Below are positions 50,401 to 60,800 of a DNA stretch of 64,000 nucleotides, in pieces. The stretch is from Saprospiraceae bacterium (GTDB taxonomy: Bacteria > Bacteroidota > Bacteroidia > Chitinophagales > Saprospiraceae). Position 1 is the stretch's first letter, and each line of letters starts with the position of its first letter. The stretch is taken from assembly GCA_016714765.1 (NCBI GenBank), contig JADKCF010000004.1:186001-250000 (forward strand), in the 5' to 3' direction. The notes beneath the pieces were generated by a model, which did not search any database, had not been told where the DNA came from, and saw nothing but the letters and a program-made list of their open reading frames with translations. Position numbers and translations under genes: made by a program.

Positions 50401-51074
50401 GATGGCCCTCTGGATGTAAGAGATATCACACCACCGGTCACATCACCATATCTGGCTTCGATACCTCCGATGACCACCTGCAGTTGCTCTATCTCCGACT
50501 GAGGGATAAGGTTTCCTGTGACCCTTACACCATCGAGGAAGTAGACAGTCTCATTGGATCTAGATCCTCTCACAGATATGTCACCTCCATCCTGGGATGA
50601 AATACCTGCAGATGTGGCTGCAATGGCATTCACTTGCTTGGTTGGAAGAGATCTGATTTTTTCTGCTGTCACTGTGGCCCCTTGTGTTGTATTGTCAATT
50701 TCTATCAAAGGCACTTTGAACTCCTTGATTTCGATACCCAAATCGAGCAACACGGTATCATCTGAAAGTTGGAAATTTACCCTGTTGGTTTTTCCGGCTT
50801 TGATGACTATACCTGTTTGTCTTTGGGCTGCATACCCCACATAACTGGCTTCCATATCATAGGTGCCCGGCTGAACATCAGAGACAAAGAAGTTACCCTC
50901 TAGGTCTGTTTCTGTACCTGTAATTAAAACGCCTCCTCTGTATAGAGCTATCGTTCCGAAGAGGATGGGTTCCCCTGATTTGGCATCCGTTACTTTTCCT
51001 TCTATGGTGGTCTGAGCTATCATTCCGCTCCATGCCGCCAGAAGAAAACCCGCAATAAGTAATAATCTATTCAT
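47427..51074 (-). pseudogene. TonB-dependent receptor with carboxypeptidase-like N-domain, two frameshifts
   Basis: Three pieces form one receptor of about 1,215 residues. The first has a signal peptide, a carboxypeptidase-regulatory-like domain (TTIEGKVTDAKSGEPILFGT, about residues 22-41) and a plug with SVRGSRSNETVYFLDGVRV. Near 49941-49952 there is one extra base; removing it joins SGVNGSGSS to ALLNWVNNPYQYSNTY. In the T4 run at 49130-49133 one base is missing; adding it gives GKTDNEFVNVWDLDPSQL. The barrel ends PRRMYVGVILDF. It is the SusC-like/oar-like type that handles large substrates or surface proteins. It lies directly upstream of the giant T9SS gene and the PorV-like gene, a set that recurs in Bacteroidota as I recall it. 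Confidence 0.87.
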
Positions 51075-51193
51075 ACTCTGAATTTTTGATTATGTTAACA
51101 ATTTCTTAAAAAGTTCGCAATGTTAATGAATAATCATAGGTTTTACAAAATTTTTAGTTTAAATATCTTTCATAATGTATCCATGAATACATT

Positions 51194-52141
51194 TTACAGG
51201 TGTTTTCCTTCTAAAATTCTTTCAAAAAGCACTTTTGCTATCGATTCGAGTGACTCATGGGTCCATCCTGCAATATGTGGGCTCAGCACTACATTTGTCA
51301 TACCAAAAAGTTGATGATACATGGACTTTTCTTCTTCGCTGTACGTTTCGGGTTTTTCGTTTTCGAAAACGTCCAGGCAGGCACCTCCTACTTTTCCCGA
51401 TTGAAGTCCCCTAATCAAAGCCTTTGTGTCCACTATCCTGCCCCGCGATGTATTGCTGATGATCACACCATTCTTACATCGGCTTAAAAATGCATCATTG
51501 ACCATCATGTCTGTCTCGTCTGTAAGTGGCAAATGAAGTGAGATGATATCCGCATTGGTCATTACTGTTTGCAGATCCGTCTTATGTACAAAACGAAGAT
51601 TGGCCGGATAACGCTTCCTGTACTTGTCGTATGATATGACGTTAAGTCTCCAAGACGACAGTTTTTCTGCAAAAGAGGAGCCTGTGTGACCTAAACCAAT
51701 GATGCCTACAGTTTTTCCTCTGAGTTCAGTACCCCTGTTTTTTTCTCTGTCCCAGTGGCCTGCCCTGACTTCCCTGTCCGCTCTGATGATATGATTGAGC
51801 AGACAAAGGATCATCGCAAACTCATGTTCTGCAACTGCATTTCGATTGCCTTCAGGCGAATTGTAAACTGCAATATTTTTTCTTTTTGCATGAGCTAAAT
51901 GGATGATTTCAAGTCCCGACCCCAATCTCCCAATAAATGTCAAACGGCTTGCTTTGTCTATTCTGGACGGATCCATTATGATTTTACTGTTGATTACTAT
52001 CCCGTCATAAAGATGTATGATCTCATCCAGTTTGGTATTATCTATCGTAGTGTCATATGTAACATCAGCTCCATAGGCCCTCAGGCTGTCTATCAAAATG
52101 GGATGCACTTTATCTGTAACCAGAATTTTTTTGGCAGACAT
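51194..52141 (-). CDS. D-2-hydroxyacid dehydrogenase (phosphoglycerate dehydrogenase-like)
   Basis: The 315-residue NAD-dependent dehydrogenase has the Rossmann signature VGIIGLGHTGSSFAEKL (about residues 145-161) and the catalytic Arg in SNTSRGRIVD. It also has the Glu in DVFENEKPE and the His in LSPHIAGWTHES, the usual Arg-Glu-His triad. It resembles SerA without the ACT domain, so it may make 3-phosphohydroxypyruvate for serine or act on another 2-hydroxyacid. It is divergent from carB, with 157 bases between start codons. Confidence 0.9.
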   Translation of the reverse strand: MSAKKILVTDKVHPILIDSLRAYGADVTYDTTIDNTKLDEIIHLYDGIVINSKIIMDPSRIDKASRLTFIGRLGSGLEIIHLAHAKRKNIAVYNSPEGNRNAVAEHEFAMILCLLNHIIRADREVRAGHWDREKNRGTELRGKTVGIIGLGHTGSSFAEKLSSWRLNVISYDKYRKRYPANLRFVHKTDLQTVMTNADIISLHLPLTDETDMMVNDAFLSRCKNGVIISNTSRGRIVDTKALIRGLQSGKVGGACLDVFENEKPETYSEEEKSMYHQLFGMTNVVLSPHIAGWTHESLESIAKVLFERILEGKHL

Positions 52142-52264
52142 AATTATTTTTTTAAATCAGGGGTAAAGTTATGATAAAATTGAATAACTATTTGGTAAGC
52201 ATTTAGTGTACATATTTAGTTTTCAATTCCTTTTCCAAATCTTTTTATACTTAAAATAATATCC

Positions 52265-52272
52265 TACCTTTG
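52265..52272 (+). promoter_or_regulatory. -7 promoter element for carB
   Basis: TACCTTTG on the plus strand is a perfect TAnnTTTG, 26 bases before the ATG at 52299. No pyrimidine-responsive leader structure is apparent in the short 5' region. Confidence 0.45.
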
Positions 52273-52298
52273 TGTCCCGATCATAATACTTCCAATCC

Positions 52299-55115
52299 AT
52301 GCCAAAAGACAACTCTATTAAATCCGTGCTAATTATAGGCAGCGGACCTATTATCATCGGACAAGCGTGTGAATTTGACTATTCCGGTACTCAGGCCTCA
52401 AGGTCGCTTCGTGAAGAAGGAATCGCCGTCACCCTTATCAACTCCAATCCTGCCACCATCATGACTGATAATGTCACGGCAGATCATATCTATCTTTGGC
52501 CACTGACCACAGATAGCATTATTAAGATACTGGAAGAGAGGCAGATCGACGCAGTCCTGCCTACCATGGGTGGTCAAACAGCACTAAATCTAGCCATCGA
52601 AGCAGAAAAAATGGGCATTTGGGCAAGATACAATGTTAAAATGATTGGCGTGGATGTCCAGGCTATTGAACTTACTGAAAACAGAGAGGCCTTCAAACAA
52701 CACGTCATCGGCCTGGGCATGAAAGTGGCAGATTCATTTATCGCCAATTCATTTCTGGAAGGTAAAGAGGCTGCACAGCAGATCGGTTTTCCTCTGGTCA
52801 TCCGTCCTTCTTATACTCTGGGTGGTACAGGAGGTGGATTTGTCATGAAGGAAGAAGATTTTGACGAAGCTCTGCGTCGAGGGCTCGAAGCATCTCCAAC
52901 TCACGAAGTACTCGTAGAAAAAGCCGTCATAGGATGGAAAGAATATGAGCTGGAATTATTAAGAGATAATAATGATAATGTAGTAATCATTTGTACTGTC
53001 GAAAATCTCGATCCTATGGGCATTCACACGGGAGACAGTATTACTGTGGCCCCTGCTATGACCCTTTCTGATACCGCTTTTCAGCACATGAGAGATGATG
53101 CCATAACGATGATGAGATCATTGGGTAATTTTTCGGGAGGTTGTAATGTACAGTTTGCTCTAAACCCGGATGACGAGGAGATCATTGCCGTGGAGATCAA
53201 TCCCCGTGTATCGAGATCTTCGGCACTGGCTAGCAAAGCGACAGGTTATCCGATAGCTAAAATTGCTGCCAAACTTGCTATTGGTTACAATCTGAATGAA
53301 TTAAAAAATCAGATCACCAAAACAACATCGGCTTATTTTGAGCCTGCTCTGGACTATGTCATAGTCAAGATGCCCCGATGGAATTTTGACAAATTTTATG
53401 GTGCCGATACCACTCTTGGTCTGCAGATGAAGTCTGTAGGTGAAGTCATGGCCATAGGTAGAAACTTTCTGGAAGCATTACAAAAAGCATGTCAGAGTCA
53501 GGAAAACAACAGAGCAGGTCTGGGAGCAGATATGAAGGAATGGATTCAGACTGAAGATATCCTGGAGAGACTGGAAAAAGTCAGTGATGACAGAATATAC
53601 AGGGTAAAAGATGCACTGAGACTGGGTGTACCCGAAAAATCAGTACACAAACTCACCAAAATAGACCCGTGGTATATCAAACAGATCAAGCGCCTCGTCA
53701 AATATGAAGAGAAACTTATGCGCTTCAATGTAGCTCAGGATATACCGGCTGATTTTTTTAAGGAACTCAAAAAAGTAGGCTACTCCGATGCTCAGATTGC
53801 ATGGGTGCTTCGTATCAAAGAGGATGAAGTCACCAAACAACGTAAAAAATTGGGCATCATCCGTACATACAAGATGGTAGATACCTGTGCTGCAGAATTT
53901 GAAGCCAAAACTCCTTATTTCTATTCTACCTTTGACACAGAAAACGAGAGCTTTCCTTCTGACAAGAAAAAAATCATCGTTCTCGGCTCTGGACCGAACA
54001 GAATAGGTCAGGGAATAGAGTTTGATTACTGTTGTGTACATGGCTTACTCGCAATCAAAGAAGCGGGATACGAAGCCATTATGATCAATTGTAATCCAGA
54101 AACTGTTTCTACGGATTTTGATGTAGCTGACAAACTTTACTTCGAACCCGTATTCTGGGAGCATATCGAGGAAATAGTGGATCTTGAAAAACCAGAGGGT
54201 GTTATCGTCCAGCTTGGAGGTCAGACCGCACTGAAACTGGCTGAAAAATTTCATCAGAAAGGAATTAAAATCATAGGTACCAACTTCAATAGTCTCGATC
54301 TGGCAGAAGACAGAGGAAGGTTTTCTGATTTGCTCAAAGAACTCGAAATACCATATCCTGAGTATGGTGTTGCCCGTGATGTAGATGAAGCTATAGAAGT
54401 TGCCAAAAGAGTAGGTTATCCGGTCCTAGTGCGACCTTCTTATGTCATCGGCGGTCAGCGGATGCGTATTGTCATCAACGACAAAGAACTGGAAACCCAC
54501 GTTCTCAGCATTTTTAAACATCTTCCTGATAACAAAGTCTTGATAGATCAGTTTCTGGACAGAGCCAAAGAAGCAGAAATTGATGCCATTTTTGACGGTG
54601 ATGAGCTACATATCATGGGTATCATGGAACACATCGAACCCGCCGGTATCCACTCTGGTGACAGTTCGGCTGTATTACCTACTTATTCCCTGAGTCCCGC
54701 AGCAGTAGGCCTGATGGTCGAATATGCCAATAAACTGGCCGTTGCACTCAACATCAAAGGGCTGATCAACATTCAGTTTGCTATCAAAAATGATGATGTA
54801 TATGTTATCGAAGCCAATCCCAGAGCATCCAGAACAACACCTTTCATTGCCAAAGCATATCAGGTTCCTTATTTAAAGATTGCAACTAAAATCATGTTGG
54901 GCACGCACAAGCTAAAAGACTTTGACATCATAAAAAACCTGACGGGATATGCTATCAAAGTGCCGGTTTTCTCATTTGATAAATTTCCGAATGTCGATAA
55001 AAATCTCGGACCAGAGATGAAGTCCACAGGAGAGATGATTTATTATATTAAAGACCTCTATGATCCATATTTCAGAAATCTGGACAGCCGAAGGTCTATG
55101 TTCCTGAGTAGATAA
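52299..55115 (+). CDS. carB: Carbamoyl-phosphate synthase large subunit, short form
   Basis: This subunit makes carbamoyl phosphate from bicarbonate, ATP and glutamine-derived ammonia for pyrimidine and arginine synthesis. The 938-residue product has two ATP-grasp halves, each with the pre-ATP-grasp start (VLIIGSGPIIIGQACEFDYS at residue 10, VLGSGPNRIGQGIEFDYC at about 563). Each also has the HTGDSITVAP or HSGDSSAVLP motif. It stops shortly after the second ATP-grasp domain. The MGS-like allosteric domain of the 1,073-residue E. coli protein (UMP, IMP and ornithine control) is missing, which I believe is usual in this phylum. carA is not in the window. Confidence 0.96.
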   Translation: MPKDNSIKSVLIIGSGPIIIGQACEFDYSGTQASRSLREEGIAVTLINSNPATIMTDNVTADHIYLWPLTTDSIIKILEERQIDAVLPTMGGQTALNLAIEAEKMGIWARYNVKMIGVDVQAIELTENREAFKQHVIGLGMKVADSFIANSFLEGKEAAQQIGFPLVIRPSYTLGGTGGGFVMKEEDFDEALRRGLEASPTHEVLVEKAVIGWKEYELELLRDNNDNVVIICTVENLDPMGIHTGDSITVAPAMTLSDTAFQHMRDDAITMMRSLGNFSGGCNVQFALNPDDEEIIAVEINPRVSRSSALASKATGYPIAKIAAKLAIGYNLNELKNQITKTTSAYFEPALDYVIVKMPRWNFDKFYGADTTLGLQMKSVGEVMAIGRNFLEALQKACQSQENNRAGLGADMKEWIQTEDILERLEKVSDDRIYRVKDALRLGVPEKSVHKLTKIDPWYIKQIKRLVKYEEKLMRFNVAQDIPADFFKELKKVGYSDAQIAWVLRIKEDEVTKQRKKLGIIRTYKMVDTCAAEFEAKTPYFYSTFDTENESFPSDKKKIIVLGSGPNRIGQGIEFDYCCVHGLLAIKEAGYEAIMINCNPETVSTDFDVADKLYFEPVFWEHIEEIVDLEKPEGVIVQLGGQTALKLAEKFHQKGIKIIGTNFNSLDLAEDRGRFSDLLKELEIPYPEYGVARDVDEAIEVAKRVGYPVLVRPSYVIGGQRMRIVINDKELETHVLSIFKHLPDNKVLIDQFLDRAKEAEIDAIFDGDELHIMGIMEHIEPAGIHSGDSSAVLPTYSLSPAAVGLMVEYANKLAVALNIKGLINIQFAIKNDDVYVIEANPRASRTTPFIAKAYQVPYLKIATKIMLGTHKLKDFDIIKNLTGYAIKVPVFSFDKFPNVDKNLGPEMKSTGEMIYYIKDLYDPYFRNLDSRRSMFLSR

Positions 55116-55220
55116 GAGATGTCGTTTGTATACAGAGCTGCTTCAGTGTATGCTCAAAACAATTTCTCAAACCAGTACGTTTGTATCTTATAGACCATTA
55201 ATTCATAGTATTTTATCTAC

Positions 55221-56975
55221 ATGGAGCAGAAAAAAGGAACAGACTGGGCATTGCTTAAAAGAGTTCTGGCTACAGCTAAGCCCTTCAACACCTTGTTTAT
55301 CCAATCCATTGTACTTGCCATTTTGATTACCCCCTTTTCAATTGCTCAGCCGTTCATCATCCAGAAAATAGTCGACGAAAACATAATAGGCGGAAAAAAG
55401 GAAGGAATGATCTTCATGGGTGTCATGTATCTGATAGTACTCATCATTAGTGTAGTAATGAGATATTACTTTATATATATCACTGCAGAGTTAGGTCAGA
55501 ATGTGATTAAAGACATGAGAGTCAAGGTTTTCAGACACATTACCAATCTGCGACTAAGGTATTTTGACCAGACTCCTATAGGCACTTCTACCACCCGCAC
55601 TATCAATGATATAGAAGCTATCAACAGCGTTTTTGCACAGGGCGTGATCACAATTGTGGCAGACTTCATCACACTTATAGCGGTAATAGCGATTATGTTG
55701 TATACTAGTTGGAGATTGACAGCGATCGTATTTATCACCATGCCGTTTATGATGCTGGCCAGTTATATCTTTAAGGAAAAAGTCAAAGTTTCTTATCAAA
55801 AAGTACGTACACAGATAGCCAATATGAATGCCTTCCTGCAAGAGCGTATCACGGGTATGAAAATCGTTCAGATATTCAACGCTGAAAAGCAGGAAGCTGA
55901 AAAATTCAAAGTGATCAACAAGTCCTACACCAGCGCCAATCTGGATTCTGTTTTTTATTACGCTATCTTTTTTCCTGTAGTAGAACTCGTTTCAGCCGTA
56001 TCCCTGGCTCTCATGATTTGGCTGGGGGCAAAAGGGTATCTGCATGATAAAGTAAGTTTTGGAGCATTGGTAGCATTTCCTCTGTATCTCAATTTGATGT
56101 TCAGACCTATAAGATTTATGGCAGATAAATTCAATACACTCCAGATGGGCCTGGTCGCATCCGAACGCGTCTTTAAAATTCTGGACAGTCAGGATTTTAT
56201 TTCCAACCACGGCACCATACATCCTAAGAAACTGCAGGGGAGAGTAGAGTTTAAAAATGTAAGCTTTGCGTATGATGAAAAGAATGAAGTACTAAAAGAT
56301 ATTAACATTATTATACCGCCAGGCGAAACGCTAGCTCTAGTAGGAAGTACCGGATCAGGCAAATCCACTATCATCAATATACTCAACAGGTTTTATGAAA
56401 TCCAGAAAGGTCAAATCCTCATTGATGATACCGATATAAAAGATTTCGAACTCAAAAGTTTGCGTAGCCGTATGGCCATCGTATTGCAGGATGTATTTTT
56501 GTTTGAAGGAACTGTTTTTCAGAATATAACCCTCAGGGACAGCCACATCACCTTGTCCGATGTCATTGCCGCTTCCAAAACCATAGGGGCACATACTTAT
56601 ATTGAAAAACTGCCAGGTGGATATGATTACAAAGTGTCGGAGAGAGGAAGTAATCTGTCTGTAGGCCAGCGCCAATTGATAGCTTTTGTGAGAGCCTTGG
56701 TATTTGACCCTGATATCCTCATACTCGACGAAGCTACGTCTTCCATAGATACTGAAAGTGAATCTGTCATTCAGTACGCAATAGAGAAGCTCATAGACAA
56801 ACGGACGTCCATCATCATTGCACACAGGCTTTCTACTGTCAAGCACGCCCACAATATTATAGTGCTTTCTAATGGAAAAATCGTAGAAAGCGGAACACAC
56901 GAAATATTGCTGGGTAAATCTGATGGATACTACAGAGAACTATATGATATGCAGTTTACAGACATGATTTCATGA
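55221..56975 (+). CDS. ABC exporter half-transporter (MsbA/YheI-like)
   Basis: The 584-residue product has six N-terminal membrane helices (to about residue 320) and a C-terminal ATPase. Walker A is GSTGSGKST (about residues 374-382), the Q-loop is IVLQDVFLFE, the signature is LSVGQRQ and Walker B is ILILDEATSS with the H-loop IIAHRLST. The LSVGQRQ form replaces the more common LSGGQRQ; Val in place of Gly occurs in some homologues. Such proteins export lipids, drugs or peptides as homodimers or heterodimers. No partner half is next to it. It starts 105 bases after carB in the same direction. Confidence 0.93.
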   Translation: MEQKKGTDWALLKRVLATAKPFNTLFIQSIVLAILITPFSIAQPFIIQKIVDENIIGGKKEGMIFMGVMYLIVLIISVVMRYYFIYITAELGQNVIKDMRVKVFRHITNLRLRYFDQTPIGTSTTRTINDIEAINSVFAQGVITIVADFITLIAVIAIMLYTSWRLTAIVFITMPFMMLASYIFKEKVKVSYQKVRTQIANMNAFLQERITGMKIVQIFNAEKQEAEKFKVINKSYTSANLDSVFYYAIFFPVVELVSAVSLALMIWLGAKGYLHDKVSFGALVAFPLYLNLMFRPIRFMADKFNTLQMGLVASERVFKILDSQDFISNHGTIHPKKLQGRVEFKNVSFAYDEKNEVLKDINIIIPPGETLALVGSTGSGKSTIINILNRFYEIQKGQILIDDTDIKDFELKSLRSRMAIVLQDVFLFEGTVFQNITLRDSHITLSDVIAASKTIGAHTYIEKLPGGYDYKVSERGSNLSVGQRQLIAFVRALVFDPDILILDEATSSIDTESESVIQYAIEKLIDKRTSIIIAHRLSTVKHAHNIIVLSNGKIVESGTHEILLGKSDGYYRELYDMQFTDMIS

Positions 56976-57075
56976 TTTTTTTTGACTTATCAAAATATGG
57001 TTATCCATACTTTGCGTTTTTCGATTTTTATTTTTTTAATGTTCTTTTTTAACTATATTTACATAAAAAGCAAAA

Positions 57076-57747
57076 ATGAGTGAAGTAACTTTCAACGTTG
57101 ACAGTTCAGAGTGTATCCGAAAACTAAGTGACAAGTTTCAATTTTTATTTGAACCGGGGCTGATTTCGGATATGTGCCGCACCGGGATGATAAGAAAATT
57201 TAAAGAAGGCACTACCATCATGGATATCGGACAGATCCTGACACACATGCCTCTGGTCATCAACGGTTCCTTAAAAATAATGAAAGAGGATAAAGAAGGT
57301 AATGAATTACTATTGTACTATCTGGAGCTTGGTGATACTTGCGCAGTTACATTGAGCTGTTGTACCAAACCAACAAAAAGTACCATCAAAGCTGTCACAG
57401 AATCCGATGCCGAAATTCTTTTTATACCTGTAGAAAAAATGGAGGATTGGATGGTAAAATACAAAAGCTGGAGAGGCTTTGTCCTGGATAGTTATAATAT
57501 TCGAATGAATGAAATGCTGGATGCGATAGACAATCTTGCCTTTAATAATATGGAAGAGCGCCTTTATAAGTTTTTGCGCGACAAAGTGATGGTCACAAAA
57601 GACGCCAAACTTCATATCACTCATTTTCAGATAGCTAATGAACTTCACTCATCCAGAGTTGTAATCTCCCGAATCATGAAAAAACTAGAAAATGAAGGGC
57701 TTGTGATTCAACACCGCAATTATGTGGAAGTGAAGGAGTTTATGTAA
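57076..57747 (+). CDS. Crp/Fnr-family transcriptional regulator
   Basis: The 223-residue product has an N-terminal cyclic-nucleotide-binding-type beta-barrel (about residues 20-140). The C-terminal winged helix has the recognition segment FQIANELHSSRVVISRIMKKLENEGLV (about 178-204). Cys pairs are present (DTCAVTLSCCTKPT, about 94-107). In some relatives such pairs bind an iron-sulphur cluster or respond to redox or NO, but the spacing here does not match classical Fnr. It lies between an ABC exporter and purL. Its targets are unknown. Confidence 0.9.
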   Translation: MSEVTFNVDSSECIRKLSDKFQFLFEPGLISDMCRTGMIRKFKEGTTIMDIGQILTHMPLVINGSLKIMKEDKEGNELLLYYLELGDTCAVTLSCCTKPTKSTIKAVTESDAEILFIPVEKMEDWMVKYKSWRGFVLDSYNIRMNEMLDAIDNLAFNNMEERLYKFLRDKVMVTKDAKLHITHFQIANELHSSRVVISRIMKKLENEGLVIQHRNYVEVKEFM

Positions 57748-57874
57748 TGGTGAAATTATAGCGAAGAAGTAAATTATTATCATTTAAAAAAACTGAAACT
57801 CATTTGTGAATTCTGTTTTTTCAATCTAATTGCTGACCTTTGCGACTTCATATGACCTTCAAAACATCCACAAC

Positions 57875-60800
57875 ATGATACTTTTTTTCAGTTCTGAAGA
57901 CAATAAATTATTGTATACAGTTAGTACCGACATCGCATTGTCTGATGATAGTACTGATAAACTGGTTTGGTTGTTCGGAGGTGCGTCACCGCACAAAGCT
58001 CCAGTCATTACTGGCAAGTATATAGGTCCAAGAGCAGCAATGGTTACGCCATGGAGTACCAATGCCGTAGAAATCACCGAAAATATGGGCATTTCCGGCA
58101 TAACAAGGATAGAACTCTTAACCGCTGTCAATGATGAAGATGTCAACTACGACCCAATGCTTTTTCAAAAATATGATCATCCTGATCAGGATATCTTTGA
58201 TCTGCATATTCTTCCTGAGCCTGTCAAAGCTGTAGATGATATAAGCTTTTATAATAAAACTGAAGGTTTGGCTTTAAGTGATGAGGAAGTACTGTATCTG
58301 GACCAACTCTCCATCCAATTGGGTAGAAAGCTGACCGACTCCGAGGTGTTTGGATTTTCACAGGTTAATTCTGAACATTGCCGTCATAAAATTTTCAATG
58401 GTCAGTATATCATCGATGGAGAAATAAAAAAGGAAAGTCTGTTTGCATTGATCAAAAAGACATCAAAAGTTAATCCCAATGACATCGTGTCTGCATATAA
58501 GGACAATGTCGCCTTTATCATTGGCCCGGATGTCGTGCAGTTTGCCCCTGAATCGGGTGAAAAACCGTCATTTTACAAAAAAACACCCTTTAAATCAGTC
58601 TTGTCCATCAAAGCAGAAACGCACAATTTTCCAACCACAGTAGAACCCTTCAATGGCGCAGCTACCGGATCAGGAGGGGAAATCAGAGACAGGCTGGCGG
58701 GCGGACAAGGATCTTTGCCTTTGGCCGGAACTGCCGTCTACATGACCGCATACTCCCGGCTCGAAAAAACAAGACCGTGGGAACAAAAAACGGAGGAAAG
58801 AAAATGGCTGTACCAAAAGCCCGCTGATATCCTCATCAAAGCCTCCAATGGTGCTTCGGATTTTGGAAATAAATTCGGACAACCTCTTATTGCTGGTTCG
58901 GTCCTCACTTTCGAACATCAGGAAGGAGATGAAATAATAGGCTTTGACAAAGTGATTATGCTCGCAGGGGGTGTAGGATATGGAAAAGCTGATCAGTCAC
59001 TCAAACTTCATCCCCATAAAGGTGATCAGATCATCGTCATGGGTGGAGATAACTACCGCATCGGTATGGGTGGTGCTGCAGTTTCTTCAGCGGATACTGG
59101 TGCATACGGTGCAGGGATAGAGCTCAATGCTATCCAAAGATCCAATCCTGAAATGCAGAAAAGAGTAGCCAATGCCATACGTGCCTTGATAGAAAGCAAC
59201 CAAAATCCCATCGTCTCTATACATGATCATGGAGCAGGAGGTCACCTCAACTGTCTTTCAGAGTTGGTTGAAGATGCCGGTGGTATCATTGACCTGGATG
59301 CGTTGCCTGTAGGTGACCCGACTCTATCTGCAAAAGAAATCATAGGCAATGAGTCACAGGAGAGAATGGGCCTTGTCATCCACAGTAAAGATTTAGAAAC
59401 CGTAAAAAAAATTGCAGATCGAGAAAGAGCCCCGTTTTATAATGTGGGCCAAATCACCGGAGATCACCGATTTTCCTTTCATTCTGCAAAGACTGGATCC
59501 AGTCCTATCGACCTGGCATTGAGTGATATGTTTGGCAGTAGCCCGAAAATGATCATCACCGATAAAACAACTGATAAAAAATATGCCTCCGCCACTTGGG
59601 ATTTAAAGCTATTTTATAATTATCTCGAGCAGGTATTGCAACTTGAGGCCGTTGCGTGCAAAGACTGGCTCACCAATAAAGTGGACCGTTGCGTAGGTGG
59701 TCGGGTGGCAAAGCAGCAATGTGTGGGACCTCTGCAGCTGCCACTCAACAATTGTGGTGTAATGGCCCTCGATTATGATGAACATCAGGGCATCGCCACT
59801 TCTATAGGACATTCTCCGGTAAGTGGGCTGATAGACCCTGTCGCCGGCAGTCGCAATAGTATAGCAGAAGCACTAACTAATATTATATGGGCTCCTTTGA
59901 AAGAAGGCCTAAAAAGCGTTTCTTTATCAGCCAACTGGATGTGGCCGTGTAAAAATCCGGGAGAGGATGCCCGGCTTTATACTGCCGTCGAAGCCTGTTC
60001 TGACTTTGCCATCGCATTGGGTATCAATATCCCAACAGGCAAGGACTCCCTGTCGATGAAGCAAAAATACTCAGATCGTCAGGTCATTGCACCTGGTACG
60101 GTCATCATCAGTGCTGCTGCTCATTGTAGCGATATCACAAAAGTAGTAGAACCTGTAATAAAATCAGATCAGGGTCAAATGTATTACATAAATATGTCGT
60201 TTGCGCCATATGAGACCGGAGGATCCTCATTCCTTCAGATTTTAAGCGCAGTTGGACATGAGCCACCGACGATATCAGATGCACAAAAGTTTAAAGCCGC
60301 TTTTGATGCAGTGCAGACCCTCATCCATAGTGGACATATTGTAGCTGGTCATGATATTGGTAGTGGAGGGTTAATTACTACTCTGCTGGAAATGTGTTTT
60401 GCAGATCCAGACGCTGGAGCAACTTTTGACCTCTCTATGCTTGGCGAACCGGACAGCATAAAAGTGTTATATGCCGAAAATGCAGGTATTGTATTTCAAT
60501 GCAGAAAAGGTAGTGAAAGCATTGTTGAAAGCACCTTTAAGGATGTCTCTGTCCCTTGTCATATCATAGGTGATTTCCAGGATGGTAAATCAGTGAAAAT
60601 AAAAAACTATGAGGATGTATTTGATCTAAATGTAGTTATCTGGAGAGACGTCTGGTACAAAACCTCATATCTCCTGGACAAGAGACAATCAGGTCCTCTC
60701 AAAGCAGCAGAACGCTACCAAAATTATAAAAATCAACCCCTGGCATTTATACTTCCGGCTCACTTTTCAGGCCAAAAACCAGATATAAATCCCAATATGA

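Noticed and set aside
9192..51074. Programmed ribosomal frameshifting as the cause of the split genes
   Set aside because: The shifts need different signs, lack a shared slippery heptamer, and occur twice within single genes. Indel error or mutation is simpler.
57094..57747. Classical Fnr oxygen sensor
   Set aside because: Cysteines are present but not in the spacing of Fnr; only the broader Crp/Fnr family is supported.
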